Below, piece after piece: positions 45,421-53,770 of a stretch of DNA of 64,000 nt. The position numbers and the translations under genes are program-made. Origin of the DNA: Leucobacter chinensis (GTDB lineage Bacteria; Actinomycetota; Actinomycetes; Actinomycetales; Microbacteriaceae); the NCBI RefSeq assembly GCF_019049105.1, contig NZ_JAHQZR010000013.1, positions 62,001 to 126,000 of the forward strand, in the 5' to 3' direction. Numbering within the stretch: position 1 is the first letter of the stretch; each line of letters begins with the position of its first letter. A model generated the notes under the pieces. The model had not been told where the DNA came from. It was given only the letters and a program-made list of their open reading frames with translations, and ran no database searches.

Positions 45421-46905
45421 ATGGCGCGCATTCCACACGTGATCGCTGGCGAGAAGATCGATACCGCCGAGCGTTACGCCCCCGTGTTCAACCCCGCAAC
45501 GGGCGAACAGCAGCACGAGGTGCCCCTCGCGAGCACCGAGCAGACTGAGGCTGCGATCGCTGCGGCCAAGGCAGCGCTGCCAGGCTGGCGTGCAACGAGC
45601 CTCACGAAGCGCGCCGACGTGTTCTTCAACCTGCGCCAGCTGCTCAAGCAGCGCACCCCCGAGCTCGCGGCCATCATCACGAGTGAGCACGGCAAGGTGC
45701 TCTCAGACGCTGCAGGCGAGATCTCACGTGGCCTCGAAAACGTCGAGTTCGCGGCTGGCTTGCTGCACCACCTCAAGGGCGAGTACTCAGAGCAGGTTTC
45801 GACCGGTGTCGACGTGCACCAGGTCAAGCAGCCCGTCGGCGTTGTCGGCTGCATCACCCCCTTCAACTTCCCGGTCATGGTTCCGCTGTGGATGGTCGCC
45901 TCGGCAATCGCCTGCGGCAATACCGTCGTGCTGAAGCCCTCAGAGCGCGACCCATCGGCATCGGTGTACATCGCCGACCTCTTCCGCGAGGCTGGCCTGC
46001 CCGACGGCGTGCTCAACGTCGTTCACGGTGACAAGGGTTCGGTCGACGTCATTCTCGACAGCCCCGACGTGAAGGCCGTCTCGTTCGTCGGCTCGACCCC
46101 CATCGCGAAGTCGATCTACGAGCGCGCCGCCGCCAACGGCAAGCGCGTGCAGGCACTCGGCGGAGCCAAGAACCACATGCTCGTCATGCCCGACGCCGAC
46201 ATCGAGTCGGCAGCCGACGCTGCGGTTTCGGCAGCATACGGCTCGGCCGGCGAACGCTGCATGGCCGTCTCGGTTCTCGTCGCGGTGGGCGACTCAGGCG
46301 ACAAGCTCGTCAAGGCGATCGAAGAGCGCATTGGCGGTCTCGTGATTGGCGATGGCACCGATCCATCATCAGAAATGGGCCCGCTCATTACGAAAGAGGC
46401 GCGCGAGCGCGTCGAGTCGTACGTCGCAGGCGCAGCTGCCGAGGGCGCGACGGTCGTCGTCGACGGTCGCGAGAAGCAGTTCGACCTGCCAGGGTTCTTC
46501 ACGGGCGTCTCACTCATTGACCACGTGAAGGTCGGCAGCAAGGTGCACAGCGACGAGATCTTCGGCCCCGTGCTCGCGGTCGTTCGCGCCGAGAGCTACG
46601 AAGAGGGCCTCGAGATCATCAACGAGCACCAGTACGGCAACGGCACGGCGCTCTTCACGCGCGATGGCCGCACCGCACGCCAGTTCGAGTTTGATGTTGA
46701 AGCGGGTATGGTGGGCATCAACGTGCCGATTCCCGTGCCGGTCGGTTCGTTCTCATTCGGCGGGTGGAAGGACTCGCTGTTTGGCGACACCCACATTTAC
46801 GGCCCCGAATCAATTCACTTCTACACTCGGAGCAAGGCGATTACGACCCGCTGGCCAGATCCGTCAGAGTCGCAGATCGACCTCGGCTTCCCGAGCAACG
46901 ACTAG
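45421..46905 (+). CDS. mmsA: Methylmalonate/malonate-semialdehyde dehydrogenase (CoA-acylating)
   Basis: ATG 45421 starts the family N-terminus (IPHVIAGEKIDTAERYAPVFNPATGEQQHEVPLA); 494 residues. MmsA markers are VGCITPFNFPVMVPLWM, GSTPIAKSIYERAAANGKRVQALGGAKNHMLVMPDAD, YGSAGERCMAVSV with the catalytic cysteine, and FGGWKDSLFGDTHIYGPESIHFYTRSKAITTRW. It turns methylmalonate or malonate semialdehyde, NAD and CoA into propionyl- or acetyl-CoA and carbon dioxide. With the following aminotransferase it makes a beta-alanine/beta-aminoisobutyrate route. Confidence 0.92.
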   Translation: MARIPHVIAGEKIDTAERYAPVFNPATGEQQHEVPLASTEQTEAAIAAAKAALPGWRATSLTKRADVFFNLRQLLKQRTPELAAIITSEHGKVLSDAAGEISRGLENVEFAAGLLHHLKGEYSEQVSTGVDVHQVKQPVGVVGCITPFNFPVMVPLWMVASAIACGNTVVLKPSERDPSASVYIADLFREAGLPDGVLNVVHGDKGSVDVILDSPDVKAVSFVGSTPIAKSIYERAAANGKRVQALGGAKNHMLVMPDADIESAADAAVSAAYGSAGERCMAVSVLVAVGDSGDKLVKAIEERIGGLVIGDGTDPSSEMGPLITKEARERVESYVAGAAAEGATVVVDGREKQFDLPGFFTGVSLIDHVKVGSKVHSDEIFGPVLAVVRAESYEEGLEIINEHQYGNGTALFTRDGRTARQFEFDVEAGMVGINVPIPVPVGSFSFGGWKDSLFGDTHIYGPESIHFYTRSKAITTRWPDPSESQIDLGFPSND

Positions 46906-46931
46906 TCACACGCAGAAAGTGAGAGACATCA

Positions 46932-48317
46932 ATGGCTGATTACACAGATCTCAACGGCGCCGAACAGAGCTTCGGCGACAACGCTGCCCAGCGCGAAGTG
47001 CGCGAGAACGACCGCAACTACGTGTTTCACTCGTGGTCGGCACAGGGCAAGATCGATCCGCTGCCCATCGCAAAGGGTGAGGGCGTGCGCTTTTGGGATT
47101 ACGATGGCAACGAATACCTTGACTTCTCGTCACAGCTCGTAAACCTCAACATCGGGCACGGGCACCCGAAGATGATCAAGGCGATTCAGGACCAGGCTGC
47201 ACGCCTCGCGACCATTCAGCCCGCCTTCGCCAACGACGTGCGCGGCGAGCTCGCGAAGAAGATCGTCGAGAAGTCGTTTGACGGCGCCCGCTCGGTGTTC
47301 TTCACGAACGGCGGAGCCGAAGCCATCGAGTACGCCGTGCGCCTCGCGCGCCACCACACCGGCCGCCAGAAAGTCATGACGCGCTACCGTTCGTACCACG
47401 GCTCGACCGGCACCGCGATCATGATGACGGGCGAGCCCCGCCGCTGGGCCAACGGCATCATCGACGGATCGGTCGTGCACTTCTTCGGGCCCTACGCCTA
47501 CCGCTCGGCATTCTTCGCCGAGACCCCGGAGCAGGAGTCGGAGCGCGCACTCGCACACCTCGAACAGCAGATCGAGGTCGAGGGCCCCGGAACCATCGCC
47601 GCGATCGTGCTCGAAACCGTCACCGGCACCAACGGCGTGTTCGTGCCGCCTCCGGGCTACCTCGAGGGCGTTCGCGCGCTGTGCGACAAGTACGGCATCA
47701 TGATGATCTGCGACGAGGTCATGGTCGGCTTCGGCCGCACCGGCGAGTGGTTCGCCTACCAGGGCTTCGACGTGAAGCCCGACCTCGTCACCTTCGCGAA
47801 GGGCGTGAACTCGGGATACGTGCCGCTCGGCGGCGTCGTCATCTCAGAGGCTGTGCACAACAGTTTCGTTGACCGCCCCTTCCCGGGCGGCCTCACCTAC
47901 TCGGGCCATCCGCTCGCCTGCGCCGCGGGGCTTGCGACCTTCGACATCTTCGAAGATGAGCGGATCATCGAGCGCACGCGAGACCTCGGCGAGCGCGTCG
48001 TCGCTCCCCGGCTCGCCGAGATGCTCGAGAAGCATCCCTCGGTTGGCGAGGTGCGCGGCAAGGGCCTCTTCTGGGCGATCGAGCTCGTGAAGAACAAGGA
48101 GACCCGAGAGGCGCTCGTGCCGTTCAACGCGGCCGGTGACGACGCTGCGCCCTTCAACGCCGTTGTCGCGGCGTGCAAGAAGGCGGGCCTCTGGCCGTTC
48201 GCCGCGGGCAACCGCCTGCAGGTCGCGCCGCCGCTCATCATCAGCGAAGAAGACCTCGTGAAGGGCCTCGACATCATCGACGAGGCACTCACGGTCGCTG
48301 ACGGCTACACCGTTTAG
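46932..48317 (+). CDS. Class III omega-aminotransferase (beta-alanine/GABA type)
   Basis: 461 residues, 26 bp after mmsA. Class III motifs are complete: FTNGGAEAIEYAVRLARHHTGR, MICDEVMVGFGRTGEWFA and DLVTFAKGVNSGYVPLGG with the PLP lysine (Lys290), then TYSGHPLACAAGLA. The N-terminus VFHSWSAQGKIDPLPIAKGEGVRFWDYDGNEYLDFSSQLVNLNIGHGHP matches the beta-alanine:pyruvate branch. It moves the omega-amino group to an oxo acid, making a semialdehyde for MmsA. The nearby amino acid permease may bring in the substrate. Contrast the aminotransferase homologue at the left edge, which lacks the lysine. Confidence 0.92.
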   Translation: MADYTDLNGAEQSFGDNAAQREVRENDRNYVFHSWSAQGKIDPLPIAKGEGVRFWDYDGNEYLDFSSQLVNLNIGHGHPKMIKAIQDQAARLATIQPAFANDVRGELAKKIVEKSFDGARSVFFTNGGAEAIEYAVRLARHHTGRQKVMTRYRSYHGSTGTAIMMTGEPRRWANGIIDGSVVHFFGPYAYRSAFFAETPEQESERALAHLEQQIEVEGPGTIAAIVLETVTGTNGVFVPPPGYLEGVRALCDKYGIMMICDEVMVGFGRTGEWFAYQGFDVKPDLVTFAKGVNSGYVPLGGVVISEAVHNSFVDRPFPGGLTYSGHPLACAAGLATFDIFEDERIIERTRDLGERVVAPRLAEMLEKHPSVGEVRGKGLFWAIELVKNKETREALVPFNAAGDDAAPFNAVVAACKKAGLWPFAAGNRLQVAPPLIISEEDLVKGLDIIDEALTVADGYTV

Positions 48318-48407
48318 AGGCGCTGCGGCGGCGGTTGCTGCCGCAGCTTCCCCGCTGCTGCCGCCGCTTCCACTGCTGCCGCTTCCCCGCTGCTGCCGCT
48401 GCGGGGC

Positions 48408-48446
48408 TCAGGCGGATCGGGGGCTTTCGCACCGCGATCCGCCTGA
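48408..48446. terminator. Hairpin after the aminotransferase gene
   Basis: TCAGGCGGATCG (48408-48419) pairs perfectly with CGATCCGCCTGA (48435-48446) around a 15-nt loop. It is a likely terminator without a T-run, 91 bp after the stop. Confidence 0.6.
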
Positions 48447-48567
48447 GGTGGCTGTTGCCGCCGCTGTCGCCGCTACTTCCGCGAACGCGCGGGGAACAAG
48501 CTCTTGTGGGCTTGCGCCCTGCGCGTTTTGCGTTCTTGCGGCGCGATTTCTCGTCGTTTTCGCGCCT

Positions 48568-48619
48568 ACTTGACGAAAAGCAGGGTGTTGCGCGGCAAAC
48601 ACCCTACTTTTCGTCAAGT
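48568..48619. terminator. 22-bp near-perfect hairpin before the permease stop
   Basis: Arms 48568-48589 and 48598-48619 pair over 22 bp with one mismatch (C opposite A after ACTTGACGAAAAG) around an 8-nt loop. AAAA/TTTT tracts lie inside the stem. It is 77 bp beyond the permease stop on the minus strand and may terminate from both sides. Confidence 0.65.
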
Positions 48620-48695
48620 GGATCGGCGGCGCCGGCCCCAACACCGGTCACCGGCCCGCAGCCGCGAGCCGCCGGCTGAGCCTGGCACCCCGCCC

Positions 48696-50126
48696 CTACC
48701 GCTCGTCGATGCTGATCGGCCCGGTCTCGTCGACGAGGAAGTGGCGCTCGCGCCCCTTGCCCTTGCAGAACAGCTGGTAGCTCGCGAAGAGAATGAGCAC
48801 CCACACGACGCCCACGATGAGCGCCGGGCGGGTCGACTCGACGAGGCCGATCATGATGATGACGAAGCCGATGAACCCGATCGTGAGGTACGAGGCGAGC
48901 GGCCACAGTGGCACAGGGAATTCGCTCGGCAGGAGGCCTTCGCGCGCGATCTCGCGCTTCATGCGCACGTGTGAGATGAGGATCATGAGCCACACGAGCA
49001 CGGTCGCGAAGGTCGCGAGGGCGGCGATGAGGAAGAAGATTTGGTCGGGGAAGAGGGCGTTGAGCACGACGCCAACGAGCAGCGCCGAGACCATCGTGAC
49101 GACGGTGAGCCAGGGCACACCGTTGCGGGTGAGCTTCATGAAGGCCTTGGGCGCCTGGCCCTGTTCAGCGAGGCCGTGCAGCATGCGGCCGGCGCCGAAG
49201 ATGTCGGCGTTGATGGCCGAGACGGCGGCGGTGATGACGACGACGTTGAGCACGTGGGCCGCGCCCGAAATGCCGAGCGATTCGAAGATCGACACAAAAG
49301 GGCTCTTCTCGCCCGTGATCGTGTTCCACGGCTGCAGCGACATGATGACGCCGAGGGTGAGTACGTAAAAGAGCAGGATGCGCATGGGCACCGAGTTGAT
49401 AGCCTTCGGAATCACCTTGCGCGGCTCCTGTGCCTCGCCAGCGGTAATGCCGATGACCTCGATGCCGCCGAACGCAAACATGACGATCGTGAACGACGCG
49501 AGCAGCCCCCACAGCCCGTTTGGCATGAAGCCGCCGTGTGACACGAGGTTCTGAATGCCCGCCGCGTTTTCGCCCTGGTTACCGAGGCCGAAGATCATGA
49601 TCGCGATTCCCCCGACGATCATGAGCACGATGGCCGTGATTTTGATGAGCGAGAACCAGAACTCGAGCTCGCCGAACACCTTAACGCTAATGAGGTTGAG
49701 CGCCGCGATGAAGAAGACGATCGCGAGCACCCAGATCCACCGCTCTACATCGGGAAACCAGAAGCCCATGTAGAGCCCGAACGCGGTGACGTCGGCGAGA
49801 GCGACGACAAACATCTCGAACGTGTAGGTCCACCCCGCGACGAAGCCCGCGAAAGGGCCGACGTAGCGCGAGGCGTACTGGGCGAATGAGCCCGAAACGG
49901 GGTGGCGCACGGCCATCTCGCCGAGCGCGCGCATCACCATGAATACGGCGGCGCCGCCCACGATGTATGCGATGAGCACGGCGGGGCCCGCACTTTGAAT
50001 GGCGCCGGCCGAGCCCATGAAGAGACCGGTGCCGATGGCCGACCCGAGGGCCATCCAGCGAATGTGTCGCGCGGTGAGGCCACGTTTCAGCGTGGCCGGT
50101 GGGCTGGTCTGAGTCTGAAGGTTCAT
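48696..50126 (-). CDS. APC-superfamily amino acid permease
   Basis: ATG 50126 has correct spacing from GAGG; the upstream ATG at 50132 is too close. 476 residues with twelve helices. The amino acid transporter family signature reads [62 protein letters not shown], with [45 protein letters not shown] later. This branch (GabP/AnsP/ProY-like) imports amino acids with protons. It faces the omega-aminotransferase operon and may supply beta-alanine or GABA; substrate not proven. Confidence 0.92.
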   Translation of the reverse strand: MNLQTQTSPPATLKRGLTARHIRWMALGSAIGTGLFMGSAGAIQSAGPAVLIAYIVGGAAVFMVMRALGEMAVRHPVSGSFAQYASRYVGPFAGFVAGWTYTFEMFVVALADVTAFGLYMGFWFPDVERWIWVLAIVFFIAALNLISVKVFGELEFWFSLIKITAIVLMIVGGIAIMIFGLGNQGENAAGIQNLVSHGGFMPNGLWGLLASFTIVMFAFGGIEVIGITAGEAQEPRKVIPKAINSVPMRILLFYVLTLGVIMSLQPWNTITGEKSPFVSIFESLGISGAAHVLNVVVITAAVSAINADIFGAGRMLHGLAEQGQAPKAFMKLTRNGVPWLTVVTMVSALLVGVVLNALFPDQIFFLIAALATFATVLVWLMILISHVRMKREIAREGLLPSEFPVPLWPLASYLTIGFIGFVIIMIGLVESTRPALIVGVVWVLILFASYQLFCKGKGRERHFLVDETGPISIDER

Positions 50127-50388
50127 GATCATCCTCGTTCGTCAGTGAATGGGGGGATATGCGCGTAAGCGCAACCCTCACCGTAATCACGTGTGACGTT
50201 CGGTATTGCGAAACCGGCCTGAAATCTGGCACCCCAGACAGGAAATGGATGCGGATCGGGGCCCGACCGCAAACGCTTTCGCGCCCCGAAAGCCGAGCCG
50301 TCGCATCGGCAGTAGCGACCCGGCCGCGGGCCCGGGGCAAACTGGCGCGGCCGGAGCCGCCGCCGGTGCCGGAGCCGCCGCCCGTCGC

Positions 50389-50967
50389 CTAGATCAGCGC
50401 AGTCAGTTGCTCGAGCTCGTGGCGCTCGCGTGGGCTGAGCTCCTGCTCGAGCTGCTTTGGGTTGAGCCCGGCCTCGTGCGGGTCGGTCGTCTTGCCGATC
50501 GCGGTGCACGACACAATGCGGTGCGCGTCGGTGAGGTCGAGGGCGTCGTGCATGCCCTCGGCGTCGAAACCGCCGACCTGGTGCAGGTGAAAGCCCTGCG
50601 ACTGAACCTGCAGTGTGAAGTACGCGACCGCCTGGCCGAGGTCGTACACGGCCCAGGGGCGGTCGTTGCCCTCGGTGTCGCGCACCGTCGCGATGTTGGC
50701 CACGAGCGCGCTCGCGTGCTGCGCCCATTCGGCGTTCACAGGCACGAGGTGCTGAAGAATGATGTCGAACTCGCGGGTGCCACGCTTTGCCACCACGAAG
50801 CGGGCGGGCTGGCTGTTGTTCGCCGAGGGCGCCCAGCGTGCAGCCTCGAGGGCGGCAACCACGATGTCGTCGCTCAACTCGACACCCGAATCAAAGGCCC
50901 TGGGGCTCCAGCGTTCTTTGATCATGTCCAAGACTGGAACAGAGGTGACGGCGTGCTTATGCGACAT
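50389..50967 (-). CDS. Nitroreductase-family protein
   Basis: 192 residues behind CAGGAGAACC. The FMN-binding core is evident: VLDMIKERWSPRAFDSGVELSDDIVVAALEAARWAPSANNSQPARFVVAKRG (RSxRxF/APSxxNxQP-type elements), YDLGQAVAYFTLQVQSQGFHLHQVGGFDAEGM, and IVSCTAIGKTTD. Family members reduce quinones, nitroaromatics or enones with NAD(P)H. It stands near the FMN reductase and LLM monooxygenase genes and may join the same flavin-linked redox group. The 250 bp before it (50133-50388) is GC-rich filler with GGAGCCGCCGCC repeats and no gene. Confidence 0.9.
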   Translation of the reverse strand: MSHKHAVTSVPVLDMIKERWSPRAFDSGVELSDDIVVAALEAARWAPSANNSQPARFVVAKRGTREFDIILQHLVPVNAEWAQHASALVANIATVRDTEGNDRPWAVYDLGQAVAYFTLQVQSQGFHLHQVGGFDAEGMHDALDLTDAHRIVSCTAIGKTTDPHEAGLNPKQLEQELSPRERHELEQLTALI

Positions 50968-51104
50968 GGTTCTCCTGGTGTTGTGTGGGCCTCAAAGCGG
51001 CCCATTGAGTGTATCCGAGCAAACTCGGAGTGTTCTTGGTGTTCGGCGCCTGGTGCCGGCCCGGGATCAGCGCGGGCGGCATCTGGCGTAACTGGCGCCG
51101 GGTA

Positions 51105-51779
51105 TTACTGGGCCGATCCGCCGCCGGTCGCGAGCTTCATGAGATCAGAGCTCAGGTCGATGCCGAGCTCGGTGCCACCGGCCGATCCGTAGGAGTGCTG
51201 GTAGCTCTGCCACGAGGTGTCGCGCACGCCCTCGGCGAAGCCGGCCTCGATGAGCAGCGCGAGCTCGGTCGCGGCGCGGTCGATGCGGGTGGTCATGTCG
51301 GGCGAACTCCAGTCTTCGGCGGTCGCGAACAGCGCCGTCGGAACCGTCAGCGTGCGCAGGTACGCAAAGAGCGGCCGAACCTGGTCGTCGACCACGAGTG
51401 CGTGGCGTGCGGTGCCCGCGGTCGCGGCGAGAATCACGGGCTTGCCGATGAGCAGATCGTTGTCGAGCACCTGGAAGAAGCCGGTAAAGAGGGCGCTCGG
51501 CCCCGCCTTGTAAATCGGAGTGCTCGCGATGATGCCGTCGGCGGTGCGCAGCGTCTCGCTGGCGCGCTCGAGCTCGGGCGTGAGCAGTCCCGTCGTGAGG
51601 GCCGTCGCGATGTCGTTTGCGAGCGGCTTGAGGCTCACCACCTTGGCGGTCGCGGTGACGCCGCGCTGCTTCGCGACCTCCATGACGCGCGCCGCGATCT
51701 TGTCTGAGAGCATGCGGGTGGTCGAGGGGTCGCTCGTGCCCGCGTCAACGATCACGAGCTGCTTGGTGTGCTGTTGCAT
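51105..51779 (-). CDS. NADPH-dependent FMN reductase (CE1759 type)
   Basis: 224 residues starting MQQHTKQLVIVDAGTSDPSTTRMLSDKIAARVMEVAKQRG, a flavodoxin-like FMN reductase N-terminus. DGIIASTPIYKAGPSALFTGFFQVLDNDLLIGKPVILAATAGTARHALVVDDQVRPLFAYLRT is characteristic of the CE1759/MsuE-like branch. It gives reduced FMN to a partner monooxygenase. The LLM monooxygenase gene upstream is the expected partner, with a MarR gene between them. The C-terminus ends in a glycine-rich tail. Confidence 0.9.
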   Translation of the reverse strand: MQQHTKQLVIVDAGTSDPSTTRMLSDKIAARVMEVAKQRGVTATAKVVSLKPLANDIATALTTGLLTPELERASETLRTADGIIASTPIYKAGPSALFTGFFQVLDNDLLIGKPVILAATAGTARHALVVDDQVRPLFAYLRTLTVPTALFATAEDWSSPDMTTRIDRAATELALLIEAGFAEGVRDTSWQSYQHSYGSAGGTELGIDLSSDLMKLATGGGSAQ

Positions 51780-51830
51780 GGGATAAACCTTTGGGTGTTG
51801 GCGGCCGTGCCGCGGGGTGGTCGGGTTACG

Positions 51831-52271
51831 TTACTCTGGGCGGGTCGACTGTGCGAGCTTCTCGCAGATTCGCTGCAGTTCACGCATCTCGTCGTCATCG
51901 AGTGCGCGCATGCCCCGCGCGACGTCGGCGGCGTGGGCCATGCCGGCGATCCGCTGCACTTCGCGCCCCTCGTCGGTGAGCGCGAGGCGCACGGCCCGCC
52001 GGTCGCTGTCGTCGGTCACGCGCGAGATGAGCCCGCGGCACACGAGCCGGTCGACGAGCCGCGACAGTGCCGGCTGGCTGAGCAGCACCCCCTCACGCAA
52101 GTCAGCGAGGCGAATCGCATCCCGCTGCTTCGAGAGCGTGTAGAGCACGTCGTACTCGCTCATGCTCACCTCGCTCCAACTGTCGGCCTCCTTGAAGCCC
52201 CGCATGAGCGCGGTGTGGGCGGTAAAAAGCGCCTCCCACGAGGCATTCGCGAGTTTCACGTTCGTGTTCAT
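51831..52271 (-). CDS. MarR-family transcriptional regulator
   Basis: 146 residues behind TAGGAG. The winged helix-turn-helix spans about 40-110: EYDVLYTLSKQRDAIRLADLREGVLLSQPALSRLVDRLVCRGLISRVTDDSDRRAVRLALTDEGREV, the standard MarR pattern with the DxRxxxxxLT wing. It probably represses the monooxygenase/reductase unit in response to a small aromatic or oxidant. A MarR-like palindrome lies upstream of the monooxygenase gene. Confidence 0.92.
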   Translation of the reverse strand: MNTNVKLANASWEALFTAHTALMRGFKEADSWSEVSMSEYDVLYTLSKQRDAIRLADLREGVLLSQPALSRLVDRLVCRGLISRVTDDSDRRAVRLALTDEGREVQRIAGMAHAADVARGMRALDDDEMRELQRICEKLAQSTRPE

Positions 52272-52338
52272 CGGGGCTCCTAGGGTGTTGTCGTTGCGTG
52301 CTTTCGTGCGGATCGGGCCCAGCCTGGGCCCACGCGGT

Positions 52339-53523
52339 CTAGAGACCGAACGCGCTACCGCCTGCCGAAGTGCTGTCCTGGTAGGGCGATCCGCCGGTCA
52401 CGTTGTCGCCGCGGTTGGCGTTCGGGCGAGGCTGGCGTGGCTCGGCGTCGCCGTACTTCGCCTTGACGCGATCGGCGTGCGACGGCGTGTTCGGAACCTC
52501 AGGGTCACGGCGCGACGCGAGCTCCTTGCGCAACACGGGCACGACCTCTGAGCCGAGAAGCTCGATCTGCTCGAGCACGATCTCGATGGGGAGCCCGGCG
52601 TGATCCACCAGGAAAAGCTGGCGCATGTAGTCGCCAAACGAGTCGTGGAACGTGAGCGTCTTGTCGATCACCTCTTGCGGGCTGCCGACCGAGAGCGGCG
52701 TCATCTCGCTGAACTGCTCGAGCGTCGGACCGTGACCGTACACGGGCGCCTCGTTGAAGTAGGGCCTGAAGCCCTCGTAGGCATCCTGCGACTTCTTCGC
52801 GATGAACGCCTGGCCGCCGAGCCCGACGATCGCCTGCTTCTTCGCGCCGTGGCCGTAGTGCTCGTAGCGCTCGCGGTAAAACTCGACGAGCCGCATCGAG
52901 TGCTCAGTCGGAGCGAAAATGTGGTTCGCGAAAAACCCGTCGCCGTAGTAGGCCGCCTGCTCGGCAATCTCAGGGGTGCGGATCGACCCATGCCACACAA
53001 ATGGCGCCACGTCATCGAGGGGGCGCGGCGTCGAGGTGAAGCCACGCAGCGGCGTGCGGAAGTTGCCCTCGTAGTCAACGACATCTTCGGCCCAGAGCTT
53101 GTGCAGCAGGTTGTAGTTCTCGAGGGCGAGTGGCAGCGCCGTGCGAATGTCTTTGCCGAACCAGGGGTACACGGGCGCGGTGTTGCCGCGGCCCAGCATG
53201 AGGTCCATACGGCCGTCGGCGAGGTGCTGCAGCATCGCGTACTCTTCGGCGAGGCGCACGGGGTCGTTCGTAGTAATGAGCGTCGTCGAGGTGGTCAGCT
53301 TGATGCGCTCGGTCTGCGCTGCCACGTACGCGAGAAACGTGGTCGGGCTTGACGAGAAGAACGGCGGGTTGTGGTGCTCGCCGATCGCGAAGACATCGAG
53401 GCCCACCTCTTCGGCCTTCTTGGCGATTTGCGCGGTCTGCTTGATGCGCTCGGCCTCGCTCGGGGTGTAGCCCGTCACGGGGTTGCGGGTGATGTCGCTG
53501 ACGCTGAAGAGTCCAAATTCCAC
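52339..53523 (-). CDS. LLM-class flavin-dependent oxidoreductase (CE1758 type)
   Basis: GTG 53523 is chosen: AAGGAG is 6-12 nt upstream and VEFGLFSVSDITRNP is the usual start of the branch; an upstream ATG would lie in the operator. 394 residues forming a luciferase-like barrel, with VGLDVFAIGEHHNPPFFSSSPTTFLAYVAAQTERIKLTTSTTLITTNDPVRLAEEYAMLQHLADGRMDLMLGRGN. It uses reduced FMN from a reductase to oxygenate a substrate. A disordered tail of about 55 residues follows the barrel. Substrate unknown; the pair is distinct from SsuD/SsuE. Confidence 0.9.
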   Translation of the reverse strand: MEFGLFSVSDITRNPVTGYTPSEAERIKQTAQIAKKAEEVGLDVFAIGEHHNPPFFSSSPTTFLAYVAAQTERIKLTTSTTLITTNDPVRLAEEYAMLQHLADGRMDLMLGRGNTAPVYPWFGKDIRTALPLALENYNLLHKLWAEDVVDYEGNFRTPLRGFTSTPRPLDDVAPFVWHGSIRTPEIAEQAAYYGDGFFANHIFAPTEHSMRLVEFYRERYEHYGHGAKKQAIVGLGGQAFIAKKSQDAYEGFRPYFNEAPVYGHGPTLEQFSEMTPLSVGSPQEVIDKTLTFHDSFGDYMRQLFLVDHAGLPIEIVLEQIELLGSEVVPVLRKELASRRDPEVPNTPSHADRVKAKYGDAEPRQPRPNANRGDNVTGGSPYQDSTSAGGSAFGL

Positions 53524-53558
53524 GGGGTGCTCCTTGGGGTGTGTTCGATGCATCTGAA

Positions 53559-53578
53559 TTATATGCGTATGCATGTAA
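53559..53578. promoter_or_regulatory. MarR-type palindrome upstream of the LLM monooxygenase gene
   Basis: TTA-T-ATGC-GTAT-GCAT-G-TAA is a 20-bp palindrome (TTAnATGC/GCATnTAA arms), 36-55 bp before the GTG start. Length and A/T-rich ends fit MarR operators. Confidence 0.65.
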
Positions 53579-53709
53579 TAACGTCTGGGTGCTGGGTTTA
53601 TTCCCGCGAGCTTCTATCGTTTCTGTTTAGAAGGCTTTCTGGCTTTACTTTTTGTCTTTCTTGCTGTTCTCTCGTGCTCGGCTCGTGATACGAACTGCTG
53701 TACGAACTA

Positions 53710-53770
53710 TTGCCTGATTTTTGAGCGAAAAGCACCCGAAAAGGCTCAAAAGCGGCGAAAAATCAAGCAA
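53710..53770. repeat. 61-nt hairpin element, copy 2
   Basis: TTGCCTGATTTTT (53710-53722) pairs with AAAAATCAAGCAA (53758-53770) with one mismatch. Internal words GAGCGAAAAGCACCCGAAAAGG match copy 1 at 42486-42546. Its right arm covers the stop codon of the DUF559 gene. In the minus direction it ends in a T-rich stem, like a terminator. Confidence 0.7.

Larger units (their letters stand above)
48318..48695. other. Structured intergenic region between convergent genes
   Basis: No gene is supported. It begins with low-complexity GCTGCCGC-type sequence containing an 18-bp direct repeat, CTTCCCCGCTGCTGCCGC, at 48347-48364 and 48382-48399. Two hairpins follow (48408-48446 and 48568-48619). The region separates the convergent aminotransferase and permease genes. 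Confidence 0.6.

Noticed and set aside
48504-48974. A 156-residue open frame through the structured intergenic region
   Set aside because: It reads through two hairpins and into the permease gene on the opposite strand; no protein resemblance.
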